Shown piece after piece: positions 30,813 to 40,888 of a stretch of 64,000 nt of DNA. Source of the DNA: Bactericera cockerelli (taxonomy: Eukaryota > Arthropoda > Insecta > Hemiptera > Triozidae); contig CM044963.1 of assembly GCA_024516035.1 (NCBI GenBank), positions 17,486,009 to 17,550,008 of the forward strand, read 5' to 3'. The translations under genes and the position numbers were made by a program. Position 1 is the stretch's first letter, and each line of letters starts with the position of its first letter. The notes beneath the pieces are model-generated. The model was not told the origin of the DNA. It was given only the letters and a program-made list of their open reading frames with translations, and did no database searches.

Positions 30813-30989
30813 TATTAAATTACTTTAGCAGTAGCAGTCAATCTTTTGCCAAGATCAAAGAAGAAAGAGGAAAACACGTGGATTTGAAAATCAACTTTTG
30901 ATATTATAAGAATTTTACTATCATCACAATCATAAACTTTATTACTATTACTATTCATTTCATCATTATCAATAGACTCATCATCAGTA

Positions 30990-31340
30990 AAAAAAAAAGT
31001 CTCCGTGGCGTAACAGTTGTGACTACTGCCCTTAAGAGATCCTGATTTCGATTCCCGGTTGGTGGCAAATATTTCAAACAGAAAATTTGGTTCCCTCCGA
31101 ACACGTGAGGCTGGTATTTCCGACCATACCCAGGCTGGGTGAAGTTAATGTGGGTAGCTGGTACGATTACCAGAGAATGGAGGGTAAAACCTCCGTACGT
31201 TAAAAACAAATAGGATCAATCAATGGACATGAAAAAGCCTAGACATTGGATCTGGGCGTCCATAATATATAGTCCTCTCGCCACCGTGATATACTTGAAG
31301 GTATCTGTGCCTATCTCAGGGACATGGAATTATTATAATA
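30990..31340 (+). mobile_element. SINE-C copy, nearly full length
   Basis: GTCTCCGTGGCGTAACAGTT, box B GATTTCGATTCCC, AACACGTGAGGCTGGTATTT, ACCCAGGCTGGGTGAAGTTA, GAATGGAGGGTAAAACCTCC, TAGACATTGGATCTGGGCGT, CCACCGTGATATAC, and a final TTATTATAATAATAATAATA. Confidence 0.82.
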
Positions 31341-31525
31341 ATAATAATAACACTCTCTAGTGGAAGTTAACCACCAGGCGAGGTTAGTGCTCAAAGCATG
31401 TGGTGGTCACAAACTCAAATTAATAAGGAAAAATTTATACACTGGGTGGAATTCGAACCAACGGATCGCTACGCTACCTGGATTACTAGACTAGTGCGTT
31501 AACCACTGGGCTACCATTGCACGTA
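31341..31525 (-). mobile_element. SINE-B copy, reverse
   Basis: CACTCTCTAGTGGAAGTTAA, CCACCAGGCGAGGTTAGTGC, GGAATTCGAACCAACGGATC, TTACTAGACTAGTGCG. It joins tail to tail with the preceding SINE-C at the shared (TAA)n end. Confidence 0.78.
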
Positions 31526-32524
31526 ATTATTATTATCATTGAAAATTCAATAATTTTATTTCTAATATTGAATTCTCGAGACCTTCTCTGATACGTTTCG
31601 ACGAAAAATAACATTTGATTCCTTAAGTTTCCTCAGAAAGGAGAAAAGTAGCTACTGTCTTTTTATTACTATTACTATCATTATTATTATAATTATTACT
31701 AGTATTACTGTCAAGGTATGAGAGACGGAGTAGAGGTAGGTATTGATAGAAGAAAACTGATTCCCGAGGCAAAGCAATTCATTACCTCTACTTTATCTGA
31801 TCAAAGGGATTTTTGATGGTATATTGTGTTTAACTACTTACCTTTAAGTGAGTCTTTCTCTCTCTTACTAAATCTATATGTTTGTTCTATGTTCGTTTTT
31901 TCTTTTTCTCACATTCCATCTTTATCTCTCTCCCTCTCTCAGTGCCCACCGATCTTCTCTCATTTACCTACTTTTTTTCAACAGAAGTTTTTTTCTACAG
32001 CATACTCGTATTTGAAGGTCTTTTCGAAGATCAAACATTTCTCAATGACGAAAAAGAATTTCATTTCGATTTTCTCTGATATAAGTTTCCGTTGCGACCT
32101 TCCCTCTTTCCATTTACTCATTTTTGCTTCTCTTTTATTTAGTTTTCTATTCAGCGAGTCTTCAACTTCTAGGTCAGTCTCGTGTTTATTGAAACGACCA
32201 GACAAACCTCTGTATCTGTCCATCTCTGCATCTGTCCATCTCTGCACCTGCCAGCTCTGCAGGGACCAGAAGTTTTAGTTGAAACTTATTTCTTTCTTTT
32301 TCATGCTGTGCTTGAATTTTGAAGGGATAAATATGTCTTTTCATTCTGGGCTTAATAAGTGTTCTGGGCTTAATAGCACTAATAATTTATGCTATTTCCT
32401 TGTTAGTTTACCTATCATTATTATTATTTGATATTATTATTACTTTTATTATTTTTCTTTTACATTTATGAGCAATATTATTTGTGTATGTAATTATCTG
32501 CGTGAATCCAAAACTGTAACATAG
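31526..32524. other. Unassigned stretch with a weak CT tract
   Basis: A 150-codon plus-strand frame (31826-32278) is Ser/Phe/Leu-rich and passes through a CTCT region; it has no start context or domain that would support a gene. The remainder is AT-rich. Confidence 0.4.
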
Positions 32525-32935
32525 TCTTGTCACATCCACTAAAAATGTCACAATAGTTTTGTCATATCCACTAAAAATGTCACAATAGTTTTGTCACATT
32601 GCCTTAAAATATCACAATAGTTTTGTCACATCCACTAAAAACGTCACAATAGTTTTGTAACATACCTACACTAAAAATGTCACAATAGTTTTGTCACATC
32701 TACTAAAAACGTCACAATAATTTTGTAACATAGACTAAAAATGTCACAATAGTTTTGTCACATCTACTAAAAATGTCACAATAGTTTTGTCACATTGCCT
32801 TAAAATATCACAATAATTTTGTAACATACACTAAAAACGTCACAATAGTTTTGTCACATCCACTAAAAATGTCACAATAGTTTTGTCACATCCACTAAAA
32901 ATGTCACAATAGTTTTGTTACATCCACGAAAAAAA
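32525..32935 (-). repeat. 32-bp minisatellite, about 13 copies, reverse of the 28636 array
   Basis: Plus-strand unit TTGTCACATCCACTAAAAATG then TCACAATAGTT. Two units carry a variant (CACATTGCCTTAAAATATCA) at about 32595 and 32790, about 190 bp apart, suggesting a multi-unit duplication. Confidence 0.88.
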
Positions 32936-32939
32936 TTTG

Positions 32940-33062
32940 GTTTTTGTGTTAATCGGTTAATGATATTATTAAAACTCGGTTTGCTAAATTTTTATTTTAC
33001 TTGAGAATGGAACCACCGACCTCTAGATTAGAATCGCCGGATACATAGATCAAGCTACTGAG
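32940..33062 (-). mobile_element. SINE-A copy, reverse, old
   Basis: TTTGTGTTAATCGG at the tail side, GAACCACCGACCTCTAGATT, ATAGATCAAGCTACTGAGT at the head. Many substitutions. Confidence 0.6.
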
Positions 33063-33600
33063 TAAAGGACATAGTTCGCATACATTTCATGAACTTTCAG
33101 CCAGCGAAAAGTTCAACATGAATTTCGAGAATTGCAATTTTTTGTAGAAAGAAATTTTCTCTTCGTCGAAAAAGGAATTGATTTGACAATTTGTTTGACC
33201 TCCTAGGCCAACGGGAACCCTATTTTTGGTACGTTCATAGCCGCAAGAATTAGTCCAGACGAGAATGAATTTTGAAGTTTCTCAGTAAGCTCGAACTTTT
33301 TGCACACTTCGTTTTGACAACGTCGAATTATGTGGTCACATTAAATTAGCCGTTTTGGAATGTATGTGTGGCCATATTAGCCATTTCGGATTACCGAATT
33401 ATTCCCGAGAGTTCTCGGGAGTACTCGAAAATACTCGGAACCTTTACGACCGAACCCATTATGGAAATCCAGAAAGCAATATGATGCTTCATTTTCTCTG
33501 AACAGTGTTGCTACTGGGATACCAGTGGAGTAGGGTGCGGAAGTTTGGAGGACCAGAGCACCAGAACAGAAGGGGTTAAGGACCGAACTATTATAAAACA
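33063..33600. other. Unassigned stretch
   Basis: Moderate base composition with ACTCGGGAG/TACTCGAAAATACTCGG repeats at about 33408-33440. No supported gene. Confidence 0.35.
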
Positions 33601-33800
33601 AGTTAAGAGGCAGAGAATGCCTTAGGCATTATTTAACTTCGCCCCGGATTACAAGACAATCGAACGACCATATTGTAATTGGTTAAAAAAAGAAGTGAAA
33701 AAAAAGTTAATATAAATTTAAATAATGTTGCTCTTTGTTTTGTTTTTAAATATTTTTCATTGTTTTGTATAAAAAAAAGTGTAAATCGATAAAATAAGAA
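33601..33800 (-). repeat. Repeat H, longer copy
   Basis: AATGCCTTAGGCATTATTTA (a hairpin), TCGCCCCGGATTACAAGACA, TCGAACGACCATATTGTAAT, then TTGTATAAAAAAAAGTGTAA. It carries the complement of the 3722-3800 words, and the same 3' order as 22130-22310. Confidence 0.5.
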
Positions 33801-33829
33801 TCCATGAAGATTCTATTTTTGTACTACAA

Positions 33830-34068
33830 GAGGGCTGTCGCCCGCTTTGCGGGCCGAGGCATGGCCCGCAAAGCAAAAAATAAGATGCAATAAGACGGGA
33901 TTTAAAAAAATCCCGTCTTATTGCACATCTAGACTATAAGACAAAGCTACATACCAAATTTCAGCTTCCTAGGAATTACCAGTTCGGAGAAACAGTGACG
34001 AATCAGTGAGTGAATGAGTGAGTCAGTCAGTGAGTGAAACTCTCTTTTATAAGTATAGATTTAATAAA
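33830..34068. repeat. GC-hairpin dispersed repeat, copy 2
   Basis: Perfect 12-bp stem: GCTTTGCGGGCC (33844-33855) and GGCCCGCAAAGC (33863-33874) around a 7-base loop, GAGGCAT. The body (TCTTATTGCACATCTAGACT, AGACAAAGCTACATACC) matches 340-450. The tail is a series of AGTGAGT words. Confidence 0.7.
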
Positions 34069-34252
34069 ACTTTTGTTCTAAGTGGTTTATTTATTGATAA
34101 CATCACAGATTATATATTTCGTTTAAAATCATTGGGTGCGGAAAAGACACTTCAATAGTTGCAGTTTCATGAAATACTATTAATTTTTTAAATACTATTA
34201 AACAAACCTATTAAAAATCAATTATTTTATACATAAGTCATTTACACAATAC

Positions 34253-34525
34253 TTAGTGGTAGCTTAGTAGTATGGTTCTCGCTTGCAATGAGGAAGGCCC
34301 CGGGTTCTAATCCAAAAGATTTCCATGCAAAGCATGTAACTCTAGCTAGCCCCAACAGGCCAACACATGCTTCGCATTATGTGTGTCTTGAACTTGCCTT
34401 TTTTTAATTTTTAGTGTAAGTTTCGGGAACTACATTTCACTAATTTTCAAACTTCATCTTCTTCCTTCTTCATTTCTATTTTCTATATTTTTGTTTACAC
34501 TAAAGAATGTTATTATTATTACCTG
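34253..34525 (+). mobile_element. SINE-E-like copy with different body
   Basis: Head TTAGTGGTAGCTTAGTAGTA, CTCGCTTGCAATGAGG and CCCGGGTTCTAATCC (box B with one mismatch). The body has ATGCAAAGCATG and ACACATGCTTCGCATTATGT (short inverted words) and ends CACTAAAGAATGTTATTATT, the same end as SINE-B. Confidence 0.55.
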
Positions 34526-34535
34526 TGTCTCTACA

Positions 34536-34706
34536 AGGGTTGGGTGGAAGAGATTGCCACAGGCAATAACCCCGCCCTTTAGTTAGGACATTAGTGTTAT
34601 TTTCTTTTTAACTTATTTATTTTGTCATTTGTTTGTTTTTCTCTTAATTTTATACTTTTAACATTGTACTTTGTACTCCTAATAAAGCATACTATAATAA
34701 TAATAA
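34536..34706 (+). mobile_element. Repeat J copy
   Basis: AGGGTTGGGTGGAAGAGATT, CCACAGGCAATAACCCCGCC, TTTAGTTAGGACATTAG, with the end CATACTATAATAATAATAAG. It follows the SINE-E-like end directly. Confidence 0.75.
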
Positions 34707-35010
34707 GTCTCTACTCACTCTCACGTTCATCCTTCGCCACTGCACGTCATTAGGAGCCACTATGTCTGAGGATAAGCAAATACTGCGTTCTTATGAAGGA
34801 GCCGGACGAGGAGCATAAAATTTGTATTCATAAGAGAGAAAAAAAATGATCCCTTTACGAACATGTCCCTATTTTTTTTTCATCAGAATCATTTTCGTCT
34901 CATATCCACAGAATTGACCCAGTGAACAGCGCCCCAGGGATGATCAAAGGAAATGGACAATGTGTAATGGCTTTCCTCTTTTGTTTTCTTTTTGTTTTAC
35001 TTCCGAGAAA

Positions 35011-35137
35011 TTCGCCGACCTCAGCAGTAGCTTGATCGATAAGGCGGCGGAGGTCGGTGGTTCAAGTCGCGGTTTCAGCGTGGTATTTAGTAAAGCGAGT
35101 TTGTGTTATTGTGATATCACCAAAGTGATCAACACAT
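35011..35137 (+). mobile_element. SINE-A copy with its tail joined to a CAGGGTG end
   Basis: GCCGACCTCAGCAGTAGCTT, AAGGCGGCGGAGGTCGG (an 18-base deletion in the anticodon region), box B GGTTCAAGTCG. The tail AACACATATA runs into CAGGGTGGGG, so another element starts at a TA in the SINE tail. Confidence 0.72.
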
Positions 35138-35140
35138 ATA

Positions 35141-35557
35141 CAGGGTGGGGCAAAAGTCTGGAAACCCCTGAATAACTTTCGAATGGCTTTTTCGGTAAAA
35201 TTAAAATTTTGTGAGGTTAATCGGGCTAATAAGACCTTCTTTTAGAGTGGGATCCCTTTTTGTTACCGGCCCCCATGTCGGGGCCAGGGGGGCCAACTTC
35301 ATTTTTTTAAATACGAAGCCCCACCTTGCGATGCATTTTTGGAAAGGTCTTTAAATAAGAAATACATTGGTGGGAATTTTATTTTTTTAATATTAATTGT
35401 TTGCAAATGAAGTCCAACTTTGTGTATACAGTAAAGTCTGGAAACCCCTGAATATCTTTTGAAAGGGCATTCTCAGTAAATTTAAAATTGTGCACGGTTA
35501 GTCGGGGCAATTAGACCTTATGGTCTAATTGCCCCGTCTATGGTCCAATTAGACCTT
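35141..35557. mobile_element. Partial foldback-type element with direct internal repeat
   Basis: The left end TACAGGGTGGGGCAAAAGTC follows the foldback end pattern. AAGTCTGGAAACCCCTGAAT occurs at 35155 and 35442, giving two diverged direct copies of the same ~110-bp block. The right part (AATTAGACCTTATGGTCTAA) is a small palindrome. No right end was identified. Confidence 0.5.
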
Positions 35558-35758
35558 ATGGTCAACTGTATGGTCGTATAACGACGGGGGTTTTACCCAC
35601 CATCCGCTGAAAACTCACAAACCAACTAATAAATTAAGCTCAGTAGGGTAGGGGGGTGAATTTGAGTGGTCATCACGAGAAATCGAATTTGAGTGGTCAC
35701 CCATCAAAGTTCTACCTAGCTGAACGTTGCTTAACTGAAGCTCGCTTATTCAGTATCT
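35558..35758 (-). mobile_element. SINE-D copy, reverse
   Basis: AACTGTATGGTCGTATAACG, GGGGTTTTACCCACCATCCG, CTGAACGTTGCTTAACTGAA (complement of the 5S-like GTTAAGCAACGTTCAG). GAATTTGAGTGGTCA occurs twice in the middle, a local 35-bp duplication. Confidence 0.7.
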
Positions 35759-36109
35759 AAACAGCCAATTATAATAATTATGCATTAGTTGTTATTCTAG
35801 AAATGTGTGATGAATTTCACTGTGTACGAGGTGGAACTAGAAAAAATGCTCTCTTTTTCTTTTAGCACAAAAAAATAGCACTTGCTTGAGTAAATAAGGA
35901 TATATGTATTTAGAATAAGCAAAGTAATATAACTAATACAAGCATACGTATTTAGCACGAGCGTTCGTACGTACTTTTCAATGTAACTTTCTTTTAATTA
36001 TTCAAAGAGGCCCATTTTGTACGTGTGAGTGCTTCTGGGGAGAGATTTCCATGTATTGCATAATGCAAAGCAGCTCCTTCTGTGTAGGAAATGATAATAT
36101 GGGAGAGGG

Positions 36110-36635
36110 AGGGACAGACAAAGAGAGAGAGAAAGAAAGAAAGAGATAGATAGAGAGCGAGAGAGAGAGAGAGGGAGAGAGAGATAGGGAGAGAGATAGA
36201 GAGAGATATATATAGAGAGAGCGAGTGATGTATAGAGGGAGAGGGAGGGAAAAACAGAGAGAAGAGAGGGAGGGAGAAAGAAAGAGATAGTGAGAGAGGG
36301 AGGGAAAGACAGAGACAAGAGAGGGAGGGAGAAAGAGAGATAGAGAGGGAGAGGGAAGGAAAGACAGAGAGAAGAGAGGGAGGGAGAAAGAGAGATAGAG
36401 AGGGAGAAGGAGGGAAAGACAGAGAAAAGAGAGGGAGGGAGAAAGACAGAGAGAGAGAGATAGAGAGGGGGAGGGAGAGATAGAGAGAAGAGAGGGAGGG
36501 AGAAAGAGAGAGAGTGAGTGAGAGAGATAAAGTATTGAGTCTGTGACATAAGAAAGAGAGTGTAAGAGAGAGAGTGATAAAGTATTGATTCTGTAACATA
36601 AGAAAGAGAGTGCAAGAGAAAAGAGAGAGAGTGGA
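36110..36635. repeat. GA-rich tract with higher-order repeats
   Basis: Plus-strand purine tract containing several copies of a block like AGAGAAGAGAGGGAGGGAG followed by AAAGAGAGATAGAGAGGG (period about 60 bp). Two long minus-strand Ser/Leu frames are artefacts of it. Confidence 0.9.
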
Positions 36636-36644
36636 CACTATCCC

Positions 36645-36722
36645 TTAACCCGGGCTATAGTGGGCTGTGATTGGTTGATATTTAGGCTCGAGGGCGTGTC
36701 TGGCTTATCTTAACTTTAATCC
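36645..36722 (+). repeat. Repeat I copy
   Basis: ACCCGGGCTATAGTGGGCTG, TGATTGGTTGATATTTAGGC, CGAGGGCGTGTCTGGC. Complement of 7172-7275. Confidence 0.65.
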
Positions 36723-36989
36723 TGTTACAGAATTCGGGACAAAAGGACTCTAATCAGGTAGTTAAATACAGATGCTATTAATATTATTTTGCTCTCTCTC
36801 TTCCTTTCTCTCTCTCTCTACCTCCCTCTCCTCTCTTTTTCTCTCTGTCTTACATAATTTTATAATAATGAAAAGTCTCGCCTACATGTCTCTCTTTTTC
36901 ATTAAAAAGGATTTTTTTCAACTAACCGGCAGGCTGAAAACGTATAAAATGAATGAGATAATGAATGAGAATGAGATAATGATACTGTG

Positions 36990-37389
36990 ATATAAGAAAG
37001 AGATTGAGAGAGAGAGAGAGAAAGTATGGAGTCTGTGATATAAGGAAGAGAGTGTGTGTGTGAGAGAGAAAAAGTATTGAGTCTGTGACATAAGAAAGAG
37101 AGTGTAAGAGAGAGAGATAAAGTATTGAGTCTGTGATATAAGAAAGAGAAAGAGAGAGAGATAAAGTATTGAGTCTGTGACATAAGAAAGAGAGTTTGAG
37201 AGAGAGAGAGAGATAAAGTATTGAGTCTGTGACATAAGAAAGAGAGTGTAAGAGAGAGAGTGATAAAGTATTGATTCTGTAACATAAGAAATAGAGTGTA
37301 AGAGAGAGAGAGAGATAAAGTATTGAGTCTGTGATATAAAAAAGAGAGTTAGAGAGAGAAAGTATTGAGTCTGTGACATAAGAAAGAGA

Positions 37390-37433
<44 letters not shown>

Positions 37434-37640
37434 GGTATAAAGAAAGTGGGTTAGTGAGAGTGAGAGGGAGAGAGAGAGAGAAGGAGATATTTAATTTACC
37501 TTTACTGTACCTGGGAAGAAGTTGAGAGAGGGATAGAGAGAGAGGGGGGAGAAGGAGAGACAGAGAAACGAGATGTAAGTTGAAGAGACTATATAGAGAA
37601 AGAGTAGAAGAGAAAGAGAGAGAGAGATAAAGAACAATAC
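36990..37640. repeat. GA tract with a ~45-60-bp tandem unit
   Basis: The motif AAAGTATTGAGTCTGTGACA plus TAAGAAAGAGAGTGT recurs about eight times between 37020 and 37390; two more units lie at 36530-36605. A (TG)n patch is at about 37391-37411. The minus-strand frames that spell repeated ITDSILSLS-type peptide reflect this repeat. Confidence 0.88.
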
Positions 37641-37696
37641 ACTGCCAATAATTATGGACAAAATACTTCCTTGTTACATTTTCTGATTTCTAATAT

Positions 37697-38000
37697 CTGG
37701 CTGGGGGACTATAAACAGTGAGTAGACCAGCAGTCTGGCTGGGAGACTATAAACCGGTAGTACACCAGTAATCTGGCTTGGGGACTATAAACAGGGAGTA
37801 CACCAGCAATCTGGCTGGGGGACTATAAACAGGGAGTAGACCAGCAGTCTGGCTTTGAGACTATAAACAGGGAGTAGACCAGCAGTCTGGCTGGGAGACT
37901 ATAAACAGGGAGTAGACCAGCAGTCTGTCTGGGAGACTATAAACAGGGAGTAGACCAGCAGTCTGGCTGGGGACTATGAACAGGAAGTAGACAAGCATTG
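37697..38000 (+). repeat. 38-bp tandem array (repeat M core), about 8 units
   Basis: CTGGCTGGGGGACTATAAAC plus AGGGAGTAGACCAGCAGT repeated at 38-bp spacing. Same unit as 17991-18215. The unique M tail is missing here; the array ends at AGACAAGCATTGGCAAGCAT. Confidence 0.9.
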
Positions 38001-38060
38001 GCAAGCATTTTTTTCATTCAATTCAATAGTATATTATTTTGTATTAATTTAAGAAAATTG

Positions 38061-38118
38061 TACCGTCGTGATATGACCATGGCAGTTGAAAGCGACCTTA
38101 AAACCCCACTTAAAAAAA
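38061..38118 (+). mobile_element. SINE-D tail fragment
   Basis: TACCGTCGTGATATGACCAT, GGCAGTTGAAAGCGACCTTA, AACCCCACTTAAAAAAAG match the last 60 bp of SINE-D at 2540-2600. Confidence 0.6.
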
Positions 38119-38379
38119 GAAAAGAAAATTGTTACAATTTCACGGAAGTAATGTACAGAAAAAAAGTCGGAGTGAGAGGAGAAAAGCGGAACCATAGAAG
38201 TAAACCCTCTCTTCTATTTAACAACTTGAAAAAAATAGAACGTCGCGGTATAAGAAGTTTTTTTTTTCTAGGTTTTAATTTTCTTTAAGTTACAGATTCT
38301 CAGTGGTGTAGGCTAGGAGTAGTTTTGGGAACCAGAGGTCGCAGGTTCAATTCTCTAACAAAAATATTCTAGTATTTGG

Positions 38380-38740
38380 TCAAGGTATGTTCTGATATTC
38401 ATGCACATCTAGTAAACTTCTCACTTTTCTGTTTATACCAATTGAAATAGAGAGGTTAGTTCATGGCATGGATGCCTTTGCCGTTGGCATTAGCATCGCC
38501 CTTGATCAAGTTTTGTTCTATTAAATTCATTTTCTATGTATTGTATATATTCTATGTAAATAAAACTTAATCCAATATGTTTAATAATGGATATTCTGAA
38601 CATTTACCTGCTGATGAGAGCAAATAAGCTCGAAACAGGTGTCCAGGTATGTTCTTATAATCATGTACATCTAGTACATCTCAATTTTCTGTTTATACTG
38701 ATTAAACTAATACTTAATGTTGTGATTTAGATAAATATAT
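38380..38740 (+). repeat. Repeat N, two units
   Basis: GGTATGTTCTGATATTCATG with ACATCTAGTAAACTTCTCAC and TTTTCTGTTTATACCAATTG (38384-38455) is repeated more loosely at 38646-38710. A third copy lies at 58088-58150. TGCCTTTGCCGTTGGCATTA between them resembles 46175-46200. Confidence 0.5.
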
Positions 38741-38791
38741 TTCAGATAAAGGTAGTCACCGTGGCCGAGTAACAACTTCCATGTTAAAAAC

Positions 38792-40447
38792 ACGAAATAA
38801 TTTTTTATTTATTTAAATTTATTAGAGTGTGCAAACATACAGTTATGTTATATACACTATGAAATATAAGAAAATTACATTTTCAAATAATTATTGTTAA
38901 TAAAGTTCAAAACAGAAGTGGGGTCATATGAAAGACAAACAAAGAGGTCATTGGGGTTCCTTGCATTCTGATATTTGATACATTCTTTCAATATATGTTT
39001 TACCGTTATTCTACACTGACAGGTATCACAAACAGGTGGACTCTCTTTTTTCATTAAGTGAACATGCGTGAGGTTAGTGTGACCTATCCGGAGCCGGGTG
39101 ATTGAAACTTGGTCTCTACGGGTGAAAGAGGAGGGAGGATGCCAGGGTTTGTTTTCATTTTTTAACTCCCGGAGCTTGTTTCCTGTAAGGTTTTTCCATT
39201 CTTCGTTCCATTTTGAAATTATTTTCCTCTTTAGTAAGTGTTTGTAGTCCTGGATCGGAATATCACTAATCAGGGGAGAACCATCGAATATTTTATCTTT
39301 AGCAAGTCGATCAGCCTCTTCATTCCCCGTGATACCTACATGAGAGGGTACCCACAGAAAACTGATAGCTATATTTTTATTTTCAATTAGTAATGATCTT
39401 ATTTTAGCGGCAATGGGATTCGATGAGAAGACGTCTTGAAGTGATTGAAGTGCGCTAAGAGAATCAGAGCAGATAAGAAAGGTTTCATTCACCGTTTGAG
39501 AACTACAATTCGAAAGAATGAAGTATATAGTATACATTATAGCCATGAGTTCAGCATTACATATAGATAAAATAGGGTTTAGTCTGACACCAAAGGTGCC
39601 GTTTGAGGACCAAAAAGCAGCTGATGTACCATTTTCACTTTTTGAAGCATCAGTGTAAAAAACTTTCGATTGAGAGTATGATGTTGCAATAAGCATATTG
39701 AAAGCAGAATAAATTTCTAGATGGTTGTCATTTTTCTTATCATATTTTCTTAGATCATAACAGATGGGTGGAGCTTGGATTATCCAGGGAGCAGAATGTT
39801 GTAAAGAAGTAAAACTATTTATGGCATTAACACTTTCACCATACTTATCTAAAAGATTTTTAGCTCTTAGCCTGAATGGTTTCTCCAAATGAGATCTGGA
39901 TTCATAAATTTGATTGTCCGTGTTGTTCACAAGAGTCGAGTGGTGGATGTGCCTTTTGTCTCTTTGGGTGTTGAAAAGATAATTGCATGCGAGAATTTCA
40001 CGGCGCAATAACAAAGGTGGCTCCCCGGCTTCAGATAAAATACTTTTAATTGGAGAGCTTTTGAAGGCACCAAGAGCTAGTCTGACACCCTGGTGATGAA
40101 TAGTATCCAAAGTTCTCAATGATGATTCAGTGGCGGAGCCGTAGACAACACAGCCAAAATCTAGCTTAGAACGTATGTATCCGCGGTAGAGAAGAAGTAA
40201 GGATTTATAATCTGCACCCCACTTATTATTGCAGAAGATTTTCATTAGATTTAAGCGTTTTAAACAATCATTTTTGAGGAGTGATAAATTATTTTTTAAA
40301 TTAAGCTTAGTATCAAAATGAAGACCCAGGAGTCTCATGTTGGTCACAAATAATAAATTATGGTTTGCTATTGATAACACAGGATTATTGTGAGCTTTCC
40401 GCTTTCTACAGAAATGGATCGCTTGACATTTTTGACGAAATAATTTT
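38792..40447 (-). mobile_element. 5'-truncated non-LTR retrotransposon (Jockey/R1-like)
   Basis: The insertion is bounded by a 13-bp target duplication, ACGAAATAATTTT, at 38792-38804 and 40435-40447. Transcription runs right to left. The 3' end is A-rich (minus strand AATAAATTTAAATAAATAAA) just before the left duplication. The 5' end falls inside the reverse-transcriptase coding region, the usual result of incomplete target-primed reverse transcription. It landed 17 bp from a SINE-G head scrap (CACCGTGGCCGAGT, 38758-38771). Confidence 0.88.
38875..40434 (-). CDS. LINE ORF2 C-terminus: RT thumb, RNase H, zinc finger
   Basis: The frame is open from the truncation point (codon at 40434) to the stop at 38875, about 520 codons, with no internal stop or frameshift. 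It opens QKCQAIHFCRKRK, a conserved segment of Jockey-clade reverse transcriptases downstream of the catalytic core. The catalytic RT motifs are absent. Counting from the GTG codon at 40380: RNase H residues are Asp244 (FYTDAS), Glu277 (CNAELMA), Asp306 (CSDSLSAL), His347 (VPSHVG) and Asp357 (GNEEADRLA), a complete catalytic set. A C-terminal C-X2-C-X7-H-X4-C finger spans 451-467. Reverse transcription is impossible from this copy; the lack of decay suggests a recent insertion. Confidence 0.9.
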   Translation of the reverse strand, partial: QKCQAIHFCRKRKAHNNPVLSIANHNLLFVTNMRLLGLHFDTKLNLKNNLSLLKNDCLKRLNLMKIFCNNKWGADYKSLLLLYRGYIRSKLDFGCVVYGSATESSLRTLDTIHHQGVRLALGAFKSSPIKSILSEAGEPPLLLRREILACNYLFNTQRDKRHIHHSTLVNNTDNQIYESRSHLEKPFRLRAKNLLDKYGESVNAINSFTSLQHSAPWIIQAPPICYDLRKYDKKNDNHLEIYSAFNMLIATSYSQSKVFYTDASKSENGTSAAFWSSNGTFGVRLNPILSICNAELMAIMYTIYFILSNCSSQTVNETFLICSDSLSALQSLQDVFSSNPIAAKIRSLLIENKNIAISFLWVPSHVGITGNEEADRLAKDKIFDGSPLISDIPIQDYKHLLKRKIISKWNEEWKNLTGNKLRELKNENKPWHPPSSFTRRDQVSITRLRIGHTNLTHVHLMKKESPPVCDTCQCRITVKHILKECIKYQNARNPNDLFVCLSYDPTSVLNFINNNYLKM

Positions 40448-40584
40448 GATTCAATCTCCCGTAGTTAGCAAAAATCACAGGCATAAAAAACGGATTTCAG
40501 TTTTTGAAAAATTATGAGACTTATTTTTTACTTACGAATAAAGTTTAGTTTAGATGTTCAGAATAATTATATTACTTAAGAATA
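40448..40584. other. Short spacer
   Basis: AT-rich, continuing the pre-insertion sequence of the LINE (GATTCAATCTCCCGTAGTTA). Nothing recognised. Confidence 0.4.
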
Positions 40585-40740
40585 TACCTCAGTAGCTTGA
40601 TCGATAAGGTGGCGGACTTGAAGCCTGGAGGATGGTGGTTCAAGTCCCGGTTGAGGCGTAGATTTAGTTAAACGAGTTTGAGCAGTTGTGATATCACTAA
40701 TATCACTATAGTGATTAACACAAATATGATAACTTTTTTA
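40585..40740 (+). mobile_element. SINE-A copy
   Basis: ACCTCAGTAGCTTGATCGAT, GGTGGCGGACTTGAAGCCTG, box B GGTTCAAGTCC. ATCACTAATATCACTATAGT shows a small duplication of the ATCACTA word. A 29-base A-run lies at 40858-40886, downstream. Confidence 0.8.
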
Positions 40741-40857
40741 AATAACAATATGCAGGACGAAAGATGAATCCTTTCCCCATAATTACGCGCAGTTGATTCC
40801 CTATTTCCTGAGCTATAACCAAGGATATTTTACTGATGTTAAAAAGATTCGACATAC

Positions 40858-40888
<31 letters not shown>

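Noticed and set aside
32525..32935. CRISPR-like array (32-bp repeats)
   Set aside because: Units are contiguous without spacers and the window is eukaryotic.
38875..40380. Host RNase H gene
   Set aside because: Target-site duplication, A-rich 3' end, RT thumb segment and C-terminal zinc finger identify it as a LINE fragment.
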